Assembly: GCA_017457045.1 (NCBI GenBank)
Contig: JAFTIF010000016.1
Location: forward strand, 1-64,000
Reading direction: 5' to 3'
From: Bacilli bacterium
GTDB lineage: Bacteria; Bacillota_I; Bacilli_A; RFN20; UBA1709
DNA: 64,000 bases
The position numbers were made by a program, and so were the translations under genes. The notes under the pieces are model-generated. The model searched no databases. It was not told the DNA's origin and saw nothing but the letters and a program-made list of their open reading frames with translations. Positions 8,362-16,924 of this stretch are shown in pieces. The first letter of the stretch is position 1, and each line of letters starts with the position of its first letter.

Positions 8362-9618
8362 ATGGAACGAATTGAAGTAAATTATAAAAACAAGAAACGA
8401 TATAACACAGCTGTTTATCCAAGACGTCAATTGTTCTTTTTGACTTGGCTAATATATTTTTTATCTAAGATAGTTCTTAGTTCAACAAAATATAAGATTG
8501 AAAAGAAAAATATGGAAGATTTAGATGGTCCATATTTGATGTTAAGTAATCATATGTATTTTGTTGATTTTATGTTAGCGAGTGTTGGCTTATATCCAAG
8601 AAGAGTAAATAATGTAATTAATATTGATGGATATATTGGAAGAGCTTGGCTAATGAGGTTAATAGGTGGAATTTGTACAAGAAAGTTTTCTAATGACTTA
8701 CACTTAATTAAATCTATTTTATATGCATTAAAAAGAGGAGATATAGTTGGAATATATCCTGAAGCTCGATATTCTCCATGTGGAATAACTTCATATATTC
8801 CTGATTCTTTAGCTAAATTAGTAAAACTTGCTAAAGTACCTGTAGTAGTTATAATTCATCATGGAAATCACTTAAGATCACCTTTCTGGAATTTTAGAAA
8901 AACAAGAAAAGTCCCATTATATACAACTATTACTAAAGTTTTAACAAAAGAACAAGTGCTTTCTATGAGCGTTAATGAAATTGATAAAGTAATTCGTGAA
9001 GCGTTTGTTTATGATGATTACAAATATCAATTAGAAAATAATATTAAGATCAGCGAAGATTTTAGAGCTGAAAAACTTAATAAGATATTATATCAATGCC
9101 CTAATTGTCATAAGGAGCATATGATGGAATCGAAAGGGACAGAGATTTATTGTACACATTGTAATAAAAGATGGAATCTCAATGAGGATGGAACTTTGTC
9201 GGCATTAGATGGAAATACAGAATTTTCTCATTTACCTGATTGGTTTGAATGGGAAAAAAGTAATGTAATCAAAGAAGTTAATGAAGGAACATATTCTTTT
9301 GAGGATGAAGTTGAAGTATATTCTTTACCTAGAACTAATAAAGTTATGAAGTTAGGAAAGGCAAAAGTAAGACATAATCCTATAGAAGGTTGGGTATTAG
9401 AAGGATTTTATCGTGGTCAAGATTATCGAATTATTCGAACACCTTTAGAAGCAAATAGTCTTCACATTGAATATGACCATGTTCATATTAAACCATTTGA
9501 TTGCTTTGTTATTAATACTGAAGACGATTGTTACTTCTGTTATCCTACAGGAAAAGATGTGATAACTAAATTGGGTTTCGCAACTGAAGCAATTTATCAA
9601 AAACACTTGAATAAATAG
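8362..9618 (+). CDS. PlsC-like acyltransferase with C-terminal zinc ribbon
   Basis: A 418-residue membrane-associated 1-acylglycerol-3-phosphate-type acyltransferase. The acyltransferase block has H-x4-D (NHMYFVD) and the second block YPEARYSP, equivalent to EGTRS. After about residue 245 comes a zinc ribbon CPNC…CTHC and about 120 further residues of unknown fold. Classical PlsC is about 240 residues, so the tail is an extension. Role in phospholipid or lipid remodelling is inferred from the family. Monocistronic, with its own terminator. Confidence 0.85.
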   Translation: MERIEVNYKNKKRYNTAVYPRRQLFFLTWLIYFLSKIVLSSTKYKIEKKNMEDLDGPYLMLSNHMYFVDFMLASVGLYPRRVNNVINIDGYIGRAWLMRLIGGICTRKFSNDLHLIKSILYALKRGDIVGIYPEARYSPCGITSYIPDSLAKLVKLAKVPVVVIIHHGNHLRSPFWNFRKTRKVPLYTTITKVLTKEQVLSMSVNEIDKVIREAFVYDDYKYQLENNIKISEDFRAEKLNKILYQCPNCHKEHMMESKGTEIYCTHCNKRWNLNEDGTLSALDGNTEFSHLPDWFEWEKSNVIKEVNEGTYSFEDEVEVYSLPRTNKVMKLGKAKVRHNPIEGWVLEGFYRGQDYRIIRTPLEANSLHIEYDHVHIKPFDCFVINTEDDCYFCYPTGKDVITKLGFATEAIYQKHLNK

Positions 9619-9623
9619 AAATG

Positions 9624-9658
9624 ATAAAACTTACTTTAATAGTAGGTTTTATTTTTTT
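9624..9658 (+). terminator. Terminator of acyltransferase gene
   Basis: Twelve-pair stem ATAAAACTTACT/AGTAGGTTTTAT (one G-T pair), then a T run. Confidence 0.85.
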
Positions 9659-9699
9659 ATTGTGATACAATAAATTCATAAAAGAAATGGGGAATCATA

Positions 9700-12600
9700 A
9701 TGAAAAAGTTTTTGACTAGTTTAGTTTTATTCTTTAGTGCATTATTTCTAGCTTCATGTGGCATTTTTTCTCCTGGTTCTTCCCAAAGTGGAGGATCTGG
9801 AAGCCAAGGAATACAATCTTCATATAAAGAGGCCTTTGTTTGTGAATTTGATGAACTAGGAAGATTTAATTTTAAAAACTTTGAAGGTGGAGATATTAAA
9901 GTTGAAATAGATGGTAAAGTGTACGACGTAAACGAATCATCTTTTGATTTAAATACACTTCCACTTTATGAAGGAAGATATGTTGTTAATGTTTATTATT
10001 ACTATAATGGACAAATAGAATATGAAGCATCAAATGAATATTTTAAAGGTGATGAAAATAATAAAAATGAAGGTTTCATAATTACTTTTACTAATCATGA
10101 TGGAAGTTTAATTAAGGAAATCTATGTTCCTAAGGGAACTATTTTTGAAAATTCATTGTTCCCAAGTTTTGAAAATAAAACAGGTGTTACTTATTCATGG
10201 GAATATGAAGCAAAACTCGATTCAATGGTTGAAGATAACATTGAAGTTAAATTAGTAGCAAACTATGTTACATATACTATTACATATCATCTAAATGGTG
10301 GTGAATTAGAAGACGCACTTGATTCTTATAATATAGGAATTGGTAGTTATTACTTTAATGATCCAGCTAAATCAGGATTTATTTTTGAAGGTTGGTATGA
10401 AAGTTCATCATTTAGTGGTGAAAAAATAGAATGCATAGATGTTAATAATCCTAAAAACTATGAGTTGTATGCTAAATGGATTGAATTGACAGGTGAAGCA
10501 AAAGCGATTATTGATGTGCTTGAAAATACTCTTGATGCTAAAGCATTAACAATTACCGCATCATATGAAAAGAATACTTATGAAATGGGTTATGATATTT
10601 CTAATGGAGCGTATTATTATTCAAAAACAAATGGTAAGATGGATTATGTCATTGATGGTGATATTTATTATGACTATAGTGATATGACTTACTATAATGA
10701 AAAAATAAGTGAAGATAATTATCGTGATCCATTATCTTTAAATGGTTTAATTTCGAACATTAAAGAAGTCAGTGTTAAAACATCTGGAACAACTTCAACA
10801 TATTCTATTTCATTATTAGATTCTGATGTTAAGGTTAGTGCAGTTGTTAAAGATGGAATTCTTACTGAATTAACATATACTTATGGAAAAGAAAAAGAAA
10901 CTTATAAAATTGAAACAACTTGTGAAAAAGTAAGTATTGATAAATCAAAGTTTAGTAAGAAAATCTTTGTTTATTTCTATATTTTAGAAATTAGAAAAGG
11001 TGAAGAAAATTATGCTGCTGATCAAGGAAGATATGATGTTAAAGCAGGAACTAAATTATTAGAAGTAGAAAATATTGCTAAGTTCCATGAAAACATAAGA
11101 GAAACTTTTGGCGGTTATTATTTAGATAAAGAAATGACACAACTAATTGAAACTGATTATGTTATCAATGATACTGTAGAAATCTATGCTGCAAATTATG
11201 GTAACTTAGAGGAAATATTAGAAGTATATGAATTCACTTTAAATGTTCATTGTGACTGTAAAGAATGTAAAGGTGAAGTTATTACATATAAAGATATTAC
11301 ATTTAATGAATTAAATAAAGTTAAACATTTTGAAGTTACTAAAGATGGAATGATTCATCCGTTTAGATTATTTGAGGAAGGAAAAGAAATTATAGGTTGG
11401 TTTAAATCACCTAATAAAGATGAAGGTGAAGCTTATATTCCTCAAATGGTATTTGATCATTTAAGTAGTGGTAAGTTCTATGAAGATTTAGTTATTGATA
11501 TTTATTCTCATACTTCATATATTGAAACAGTTAAAGTAAAAGAATACTGTGGCTGTGATTTACATAAAGGTGAATATAATGAAATCATCGTTCCTAAAGG
11601 TGGATGGTATTGGGTATGGACATATAAACATGAGTTAGAAGGCTATATGTGTAATCAAATATCATTAAAAGAAGATTTAAGCGAATTAGCTGATGGATTT
11701 GAAATTCACGAAGACAGTTCAATTTACTTCAATTGGGTTTTAGATACAAGAGTTAATGTTAAAGTAGATTCACCAGATGATAAAACAGGTGAAAGTTACC
11801 GTGAATACTATATGGAACAAGAACAACTATATGACATTATTACTCAAGAGTATAGTGGAATGCATAATAACATGATGGTAAGTGGCTTCTATATGGATAA
11901 AGCATATACAATTCCATTTACAAAAGATACATTATTAAAAGATGGAGATACAATTTATCTTAAATGGACTCCTGCTAAAGAAGTAACATTTGTATTCTAT
12001 GATGGAACACATGAAAGATTCGTTTTACCAGAAGATTTTGATTTATTGAATTATGATTGGGATCAATATGTAGGTAAAAAAGATATTGTTGGAAGACCAA
12101 AATTCCAAGACCAAATATTTAATAGTATCTATTGGCATTCAACAAGTTATGACTTTGTTTCATTATTTGAATTCTATAAAGATGATTCAAGAACAACAAA
12201 AATTACATCATTAAAAGGAATAGATACAGTTTATGTAGGATATAAAAATCATCCAACAGTAACAATTATCTGTGATCCTTCTTGTCAAGAAATGCATAAT
12301 TCATATTATTATTGGTTTGGAGAGTGTTATTATAAACACCAAATAAATATAGATGAAAAAATTTATGATATTAAATATTATTTAGACCCTGAATTTACAG
12401 AAGAATTAAATAACGAATATGAATATCATTATGAAGACTTTACAATCTATGGAAGAAAAGAAATTTGTGAATATAAATTAAAGGTTAATTGTGGTTGTTT
12501 CTTACATCCTAATGGAATCGAAGGAAAATTCAATTCATTAGCAGAAGCTGTTAAAGATTGTGACTATGGTTATATTTATAATTATTTCCCTCAATTCTAC

Positions 12601-13722
12601 ACAAACAAGGAATATACAGATCCATTCTATTTTGGTGAAGAATCTGCATACTTTGAAATTCCTGAACTTTATGCAAAAGTAAAAGGAACTGTTACAGTTT
12701 ACTGTGATTGTGGAATCGAGGGACATGATGGAAAAGGCTTTAAGTTAGCATTAATTGATGAATCTGATGAAGGTTCTCATAGAGTGTATGAATATTTATC
12801 AGAAGTTCATAGAGAAGCATTTATGGGAATGCCTGTTGAATACAATGTATACTTAGGTGAAGACAAAGGAACTCGTTATGAACCACATCATTTATTAAAA
12901 GATGGAGATAAGATTTATTGTGAAATAATTAAAGATCCTAATATTTTCCCAGTAACAATTCATTATGCTGATTATTATACAGCACATGACTTTGGTTATT
13001 TAGGTGATTATATTAACTTAATGACTGGATTTGATCAATATGTCGTTACTGGTTATTATTTAGATGAAGAATTAACAATTCCTGCACCTGTTATCAAGGA
13101 AGATGGATATTATAAAATTGAAGTAACAGACAATTTAGTAATATATTGTAAAACTAAATTAGCTGATAAAGCTACATTTACATACAATGACCCATATGAA
13201 GGAGAAGTAACTACAGAAATTTATTTAAACATTGAATACGCTGCTAATAACTTATATAGTTATTTAAATCCTGAATTTGGTTATATTTCATATGTAGTAG
13301 ATGAAAATGGAAACAAAGTTGATTCGACTTCAATCCTTGGCCCTGGTGTATATAAAGAATACACATATAAACCTGAAGATTATGTAACAATTACAATTGA
13401 ATGCGAATGTTACGATTGTTTGAATTTGTATGGTGGTAATCGTGACACATTAGAAAATGGTGATATCATTGGTCGTTCATATGAAAATCAATTCATCGTT
13501 AAAAAAGGTGAATGTATTATTAATATTTTAAATATGTATTATTCATTCCATTATAGTTATCAATATTATGTTAGAGATATGATTATTTCTTTAACAAAAG
13601 ATGGAGAAGATGTTGATAAGAGAATTTTTGACTATTATGCTGGTGGAGAAATACCAGATGATATAACATTTAGATTCGAGTTCGAAGAAGATACTACTTT
13701 ATATTTTAGAACCCCAAAATAA
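9700..13722 (+). CDS. Large surface lipoprotein with InlB-type repeats and repeated Cys motifs
   Basis: A 1340-residue exported lipoprotein. The signal peptide ends in lipobox LASC, with lipidated Cys about residue 20. A Listeria-Bacteroides (InlB/flg_new) repeat at about 190-262 has the typical HLNGGE and FEGWYE. The region about 265-430 looks like an independent globular domain. From about 510 onward, degenerate beta-repeat units follow. Six of them carry Cys pairs: C518/C520/C523, C617/C619/H622, C858/C862/H866, C931/C933/H936, C1002/C1004/H1008 and C1235/C1237/C1240. Others (FYMDKAYTIPF) are plain InlB-like. A surface adhesin or binding role is inference. Confidence 0.85.
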   Translation: MKKFLTSLVLFFSALFLASCGIFSPGSSQSGGSGSQGIQSSYKEAFVCEFDELGRFNFKNFEGGDIKVEIDGKVYDVNESSFDLNTLPLYEGRYVVNVYYYYNGQIEYEASNEYFKGDENNKNEGFIITFTNHDGSLIKEIYVPKGTIFENSLFPSFENKTGVTYSWEYEAKLDSMVEDNIEVKLVANYVTYTITYHLNGGELEDALDSYNIGIGSYYFNDPAKSGFIFEGWYESSSFSGEKIECIDVNNPKNYELYAKWIELTGEAKAIIDVLENTLDAKALTITASYEKNTYEMGYDISNGAYYYSKTNGKMDYVIDGDIYYDYSDMTYYNEKISEDNYRDPLSLNGLISNIKEVSVKTSGTTSTYSISLLDSDVKVSAVVKDGILTELTYTYGKEKETYKIETTCEKVSIDKSKFSKKIFVYFYILEIRKGEENYAADQGRYDVKAGTKLLEVENIAKFHENIRETFGGYYLDKEMTQLIETDYVINDTVEIYAANYGNLEEILEVYEFTLNVHCDCKECKGEVITYKDITFNELNKVKHFEVTKDGMIHPFRLFEEGKEIIGWFKSPNKDEGEAYIPQMVFDHLSSGKFYEDLVIDIYSHTSYIETVKVKEYCGCDLHKGEYNEIIVPKGGWYWVWTYKHELEGYMCNQISLKEDLSELADGFEIHEDSSIYFNWVLDTRVNVKVDSPDDKTGESYREYYMEQEQLYDIITQEYSGMHNNMMVSGFYMDKAYTIPFTKDTLLKDGDTIYLKWTPAKEVTFVFYDGTHERFVLPEDFDLLNYDWDQYVGKKDIVGRPKFQDQIFNSIYWHSTSYDFVSLFEFYKDDSRTTKITSLKGIDTVYVGYKNHPTVTIICDPSCQEMHNSYYYWFGECYYKHQINIDEKIYDIKYYLDPEFTEELNNEYEYHYEDFTIYGRKEICEYKLKVNCGCFLHPNGIEGKFNSLAEAVKDCDYGYIYNYFPQFYTNKEYTDPFYFGEESAYFEIPELYAKVKGTVTVYCDCGIEGHDGKGFKLALIDESDEGSHRVYEYLSEVHREAFMGMPVEYNVYLGEDKGTRYEPHHLLKDGDKIYCEIIKDPNIFPVTIHYADYYTAHDFGYLGDYINLMTGFDQYVVTGYYLDEELTIPAPVIKEDGYYKIEVTDNLVIYCKTKLADKATFTYNDPYEGEVTTEIYLNIEYAANNLYSYLNPEFGYISYVVDENGNKVDSTSILGPGVYKEYTYKPEDYVTITIECECYDCLNLYGGNRDTLENGDIIGRSYENQFIVKKGECIINILNMYYSFHYSYQYYVRDMIISLTKDGEDVDKRIFDYYAGGEIPDDITFRFEFEEDTTLYFRTPK

Positions 13723-13725
13723 AAG

Positions 13726-13754
13726 AAAATCATCCTAAAATTTAGGATGATTTT
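13726..13754. terminator. Bidirectional terminator
   Basis: Stem AAAATCATCCT/AGGATGATTTT (13726-13736 with 13744-13754), with A and T runs on each side. It overlaps the last codons of the minus-strand gene. Confidence 0.88.
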
Positions 13755-14647
13755 TTATTTTGAAAATCTTTAATATTATTGATAACTTTTTCGCCAAGTC
13801 TAAGATAAGCTTGGTATGTTTTTCCTCCAGATGATCTATTGATTGTAAAGGTGTTAGGCAACTTCCAAATAGATTCATCTCCCGCTGTAGCAAGCGTATC
13901 TCCGAAGAAATAATGGTTATTTTCTTTTAACCAATTCTTTAATGCATCGACATCAAAACCTGGTCCTATTGAAGTGTTAAATAAAATTCTTTTTCCTTTC
14001 ATTAAGTCGAATTGTTCTTTTTGTAATAGGAAAACATTTTTATTAAGTGCTAAGAATATTGCTTCAGAGTCTTTACATAAAGAGTTTAAATCTTTATAAG
14101 TTATCTGCAATTCTTCTTCAAGGTTTGGCTTACGAGTTCTACTATAATATGATACATCTGCTTTAAAGAATTTAAGTGTTTTTGCAATAAGTGTGCCACT
14201 TGTTCCTAGACCTATAACTCCACATTTAAGTCCTGTTATTTCATGCCCAATCGTGTCCCATTTGTATTCTTTATATCCTTGTAAAAATTCAACTAGTTCA
14301 TGGATGATGTATTCAGCTACACCTTCATCACCATAATCTCTTACTCCAGTTACTGTGATGCCTAATTCGTTAGCTTTTTTAATATCAACATTTGCGGATT
14401 CTATTGAATATAATGAACAACACATTCCAATATATTTGACATTTTTGACATGTTCTAAAACATAAGAACTGATAGATGAAGTGTAAGATAATAAGACTGC
14501 ATCAGCATCAGCGATTCTATTTATTATTTCAATATCATTTTTAGGCATATCTTGAAATAGAATAACTTCTTTTGCATACATCTTTAATTCTTCTTTATGT
14601 TTATCAAAGATATTAATAGGTTCTATTGCGACTAATTTATTAAACAT
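13742..14647 (-). CDS. D-2-hydroxyacid dehydrogenase-like protein without catalytic triad
   Basis: A 301-residue member of the D-isomer 2-hydroxyacid dehydrogenase fold. NAD-binding motif GVIGLGTSG and the preceding substrate-domain layout are clear. The usual catalytic residues are not: the strand normally reading NTARGG is NTSIGPG (no Arg), the Glu-containing LDVFE segment is replaced by GDTLATAG, and the PHIAG histidine position reads NRSSGG. Activity is therefore doubtful or altered. The start ATG 14647 follows GGATGTGAT; a GTG 9 bases earlier is less likely. Confidence 0.82.
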   Translation of the reverse strand: MFNKLVAIEPINIFDKHKEELKMYAKEVILFQDMPKNDIEIINRIADADAVLLSYTSSISSYVLEHVKNVKYIGMCCSLYSIESANVDIKKANELGITVTGVRDYGDEGVAEYIIHELVEFLQGYKEYKWDTIGHEITGLKCGVIGLGTSGTLIAKTLKFFKADVSYYSRTRKPNLEEELQITYKDLNSLCKDSEAIFLALNKNVFLLQKEQFDLMKGKRILFNTSIGPGFDVDALKNWLKENNHYFFGDTLATAGDESIWKLPNTFTINRSSGGKTYQAYLRLGEKVINNIKDFQNKKSS

Positions 14648-14683
14648 AATTATCACATCCTTATAAAATAATAATAAACCAGT

Positions 14684-14712
14684 TTGTTAAATAAATCCAT
14701 TTTAGATATAAT
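14684..14712 (+). promoter_or_regulatory. Promoter of PI-PLC gene
   Basis: TTGTTA (14684-14689), 17-base spacer, TATAAT (14707-14712). Confidence 0.75.
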
Positions 14713-14733
14713 ATTTTAAAAGAAGGTGATTTA

Positions 14734-15654
14734 ATGCTTAAAAAGAACCCTGTGTTTTTAGGGCTAATAACACTTGCTTCAACAGTAGTTGTATCAGTGT
14801 TAGCCTTAGTGCCTATTACTAAAAATAAAGATTTAGAAGCAATGACTTGGATGTCTAAAGTAGATGATAATACACCTGTTACAGAGTTATCTATTCCTGG
14901 TACTCATGATTCAGGTGCAACAAGATCTATTTTTGATGTGTCAGGTAAGTGTCAAGATACATCAATTGAAACTCAATTAAATATTGGTGTTAGATTTTTT
15001 GATATAAGACTTCAACTCGTTGAGGATGATTTTAGAGTAGTCCATAGTTTTGTAGATCAAAAATTGGAGTTTGAAGATGTTTTAGAAGATATGGTTGATT
15101 TTGTTGAAGACCATAAATCTGAATTCTTAATTATGTCTATTAAAGAAGAAGCGGATTCTATTAATGAAAGAAGAAGTTTTGAAGAAGAAATATTAGATGA
15201 ATTCGAAGAATATAAAGATGTTATTTGTTATGATAATTCTTTACCTGCAACTTTAAAAGAAGCTCGTGGTAAAATCTATATTCTTTCAAGATTTAATACT
15301 TCAATTGGTATTCAAGCATATGGAGGTTGGCAGGATTCAACTTCATTTGAATTAAACAATATGTATATTCAAGATAATTATTGTATTAATGATGTTGAAG
15401 TTAAGCAAAAAGATATTTTAGATACAATTGAGTATTCTAAAACACATCAAGACAAATTGGTATTAAACTTCACAAGTTGTTATGATGAAACACAACTTCT
15501 TCCTCCTTTATATGCGGGAACACCTGCTTTAACTATAAATCCTTGGTTAGAACATCATCTAACTAATGAAGAAAAAGATGGCAATTTAGGCATAATGATT
15601 ATGGATTTTATGACATTAGAGCTATCTAGAAGTATTTATAGGAGGAACATATAA
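14734..15654 (+). CDS. Exported PI-PLC-like phosphodiesterase
   Basis: A 306-residue phosphatidylinositol-specific phospholipase C X-domain protein with an N-terminal hydrophobic export segment (about residues 8-26). Both catalytic histidines are visible: His58 in IPGTHDSG and His104 in VVHSF, with FFDIRLQ between them as in the Bacillus and Listeria enzymes. Likely acts outside the membrane on PI or GPI-type substrates, which in a commensal could be host lipid. The start follows AGAAGGTGAT, and the next gene begins one base after its stop. Confidence 0.88.
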   Translation: MLKKNPVFLGLITLASTVVVSVLALVPITKNKDLEAMTWMSKVDDNTPVTELSIPGTHDSGATRSIFDVSGKCQDTSIETQLNIGVRFFDIRLQLVEDDFRVVHSFVDQKLEFEDVLEDMVDFVEDHKSEFLIMSIKEEADSINERRSFEEEILDEFEEYKDVICYDNSLPATLKEARGKIYILSRFNTSIGIQAYGGWQDSTSFELNNMYIQDNYCINDVEVKQKDILDTIEYSKTHQDKLVLNFTSCYDETQLLPPLYAGTPALTINPWLEHHLTNEEKDGNLGIMIMDFMTLELSRSIYRRNI

Positions 15655-15655
15655 T

Positions 15656-16054
15656 ATGAAAGCTTTAAATAATATAGCAAGTGTTTTACTTCGTGTTGTA
15701 TGTGGAGTTATTATGGTGTTTGCTTTACTAATGGCAGTTATTGAAGCAAGATTTCTTTTTTCATTTGACTGGTCGATTTATGATTCCTCTTTCTTAGCAC
15801 TTATAAGATATGTATGTAGATTGGTCTTAGCTATGTTCACTTTAATAATTTGTGTTATGGAATTGGATAACTTAAAGAAAAGTGATAGAAAAAAAGAAAC
15901 ATTTCTAATGTTTGCGGATATTTCTTTATTAGTTATGTCGATTTTAATCTTAATATTCTCAGCTAACTATATCGGAATTGTTTGCATTGTATTAGCAAGC
16001 TTATTAATTGTATTAAAAGCAAGTTTGAATTTAATAAGAATAAAATTAAAATAG
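15656..16054 (+). CDS. Small four-helix membrane protein of unknown function
   Basis: A 132-residue protein with about four hydrophobic segments (8-30, 45-68, 90-106, 108-128) and short basic loops. I do not recognise a family. AGGAGG inside the end of the PI-PLC gene drives its start, so the two are one operon and co-expression with the phospholipase is expected. No catalytic motifs seen. Confidence 0.7.
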   Translation: MKALNNIASVLLRVVCGVIMVFALLMAVIEARFLFSFDWSIYDSSFLALIRYVCRLVLAMFTLIICVMELDNLKKSDRKKETFLMFADISLLVMSILILIFSANYIGIVCIVLASLLIVLKASLNLIRIKLK

Positions 16055-16077
16055 TCATCCAACGATGACTATTTTTC
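16051..16077 (+). terminator. Terminator of PI-PLC operon
   Basis: Stem ATAGTCATC/GATGACTAT (16051-16059 with 16064-16072) followed by T residues. Confidence 0.82.
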
Positions 16078-16096
16078 GTGTTTTATAATTTGTTAA

Positions 16097-16144
16097 CACG
16101 AAAACTTTTCGTGTTTTAAAATTGACTTTACGAAAACTTTTCAT
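16097..16144. repeat. Two tandem palindromes ACGAAAAcTTTTCGT
   Basis: CACGAAAACTTTTCGTG at 16097-16113 is a near-perfect dyad around one C. A second copy ACGAAAACTTTTCAT lies at 16130-16144, and a half-site TTTTCGTG precedes at 16073. Copies are about 32 bases apart. They look like operator boxes for an unknown regulator. Confidence 0.5.
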
Positions 16145-16200
16145 GTTTCAAAATAATAGGTGACGAAATATTAGTATTAAATAATTAAGATTATTAAAAG

Positions 16201-16232
16201 TATTCACACAAAAATAAGGTGAATATTTTTTT
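16201..16232 (+). terminator. Second hairpin with T run in the 16055-16343 gap
   Basis: TATTCAC (16201-16207) pairs with GTGAATA (16219-16225), followed by seven T. There is no gene between this and the previous terminator, so it may end a short RNA. Nothing else was recognised in the gap. Confidence 0.55.
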
Positions 16233-16343
16233 ATATGCAAAAAATAAACTAGATATTTGATGTAAAATTTACTGTATATTTTGCCGATAGAAATATTTTT
16301 GTTGCCTGTATATATAAATTATATATAAACTCAGTCTAGGTAA

Positions 16344-16385
16344 TTGACTTTATGCTAGAGATATTTTATAATGTTAAACGTTTAA
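16344..16385 (+). promoter_or_regulatory. Promoter with overlapping palindromic operator for marR-ABC operon
   Basis: TTGACT (16344-16349), 17-base spacer, TATAAT (16367-16372). A perfect 12-base palindrome TTAAACGTTTAA (16374-16385) sits at the start region, the usual place for MarR autorepression. Confidence 0.82.
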
Positions 16386-16414
16386 TAGTTAAATGTTTTA
16401 GAAAGGAGAAGAGT

Positions 16415-16924
16415 ATGAAAAAATATGGACCTATAGTCTTTAGACTAAGAGTGTTATCTACACTTCAAAAAATAGAACATCGAAATAAATTAGATAAAAT
16501 AAATCTTCATATTGGTCAACCAATGATGTTACAACTAATCTTAGATAATCCAGGAATAACTCAATTTGAATTATCGCAAAAGATGAATGTAACACCTGCG
16601 TCAATTGCGACATCAAGCAAAAGAATGGAAAAGCAAGGATATCTTACTAAGGAAGAAGATCCTAACAACTTAAGATGCAAAAGACTTTATATTACTGAAT
16701 TAGGTAAATCTTTAGCATTAGAAGCAAGGAAAAGAATTGATGAAATTGATCAAAAGATGTTTAAGGGGATTAGTGAAGAGGAATTGGAAACTTTAACTAA
16801 TATTTATGATAAGTTAATCATAAACTTAGCAGGTATAGAAAAGACTGATTCTAATTTATCTAAAGAAGAATTATTTGAAATTGTTAAAAATATAAGAGAA
16901 AAGGAGGAATGTAATAATGATTAG
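16415..16924 (+). CDS. MarR-family regulator
   Basis: A 169-residue winged-helix repressor. The DNA-binding helix region reads ITQFELSQKMNVTPASI, followed by the wing with DPNNLRCKRLY. ATG 16415 follows AAAGGAG. The upstream TTG/ATG starts around 16352 would lie in the promoter between -35 and -10, so they are rejected. It overlaps the first ABC gene by 8 bases, an arrangement typical of MarR proteins controlling a drug exporter. It probably binds the palindrome at 16374-16385. Confidence 0.92.
   Translation: MKKYGPIVFRLRVLSTLQKIEHRNKLDKINLHIGQPMMLQLILDNPGITQFELSQKMNVTPASIATSSKRMEKQGYLTKEEDPNNLRCKRLYITELGKSLALEARKRIDEIDQKMFKGISEEELETLTNIYDKLIINLAGIEKTDSNLSKEELFEIVKNIREKEECNND

Noticed and set aside
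16352..16414. N-terminal extension of the MarR protein
   Set aside because: The region contains the -10 box and operator; AAAGGAG before ATG 16415 gives the real start.
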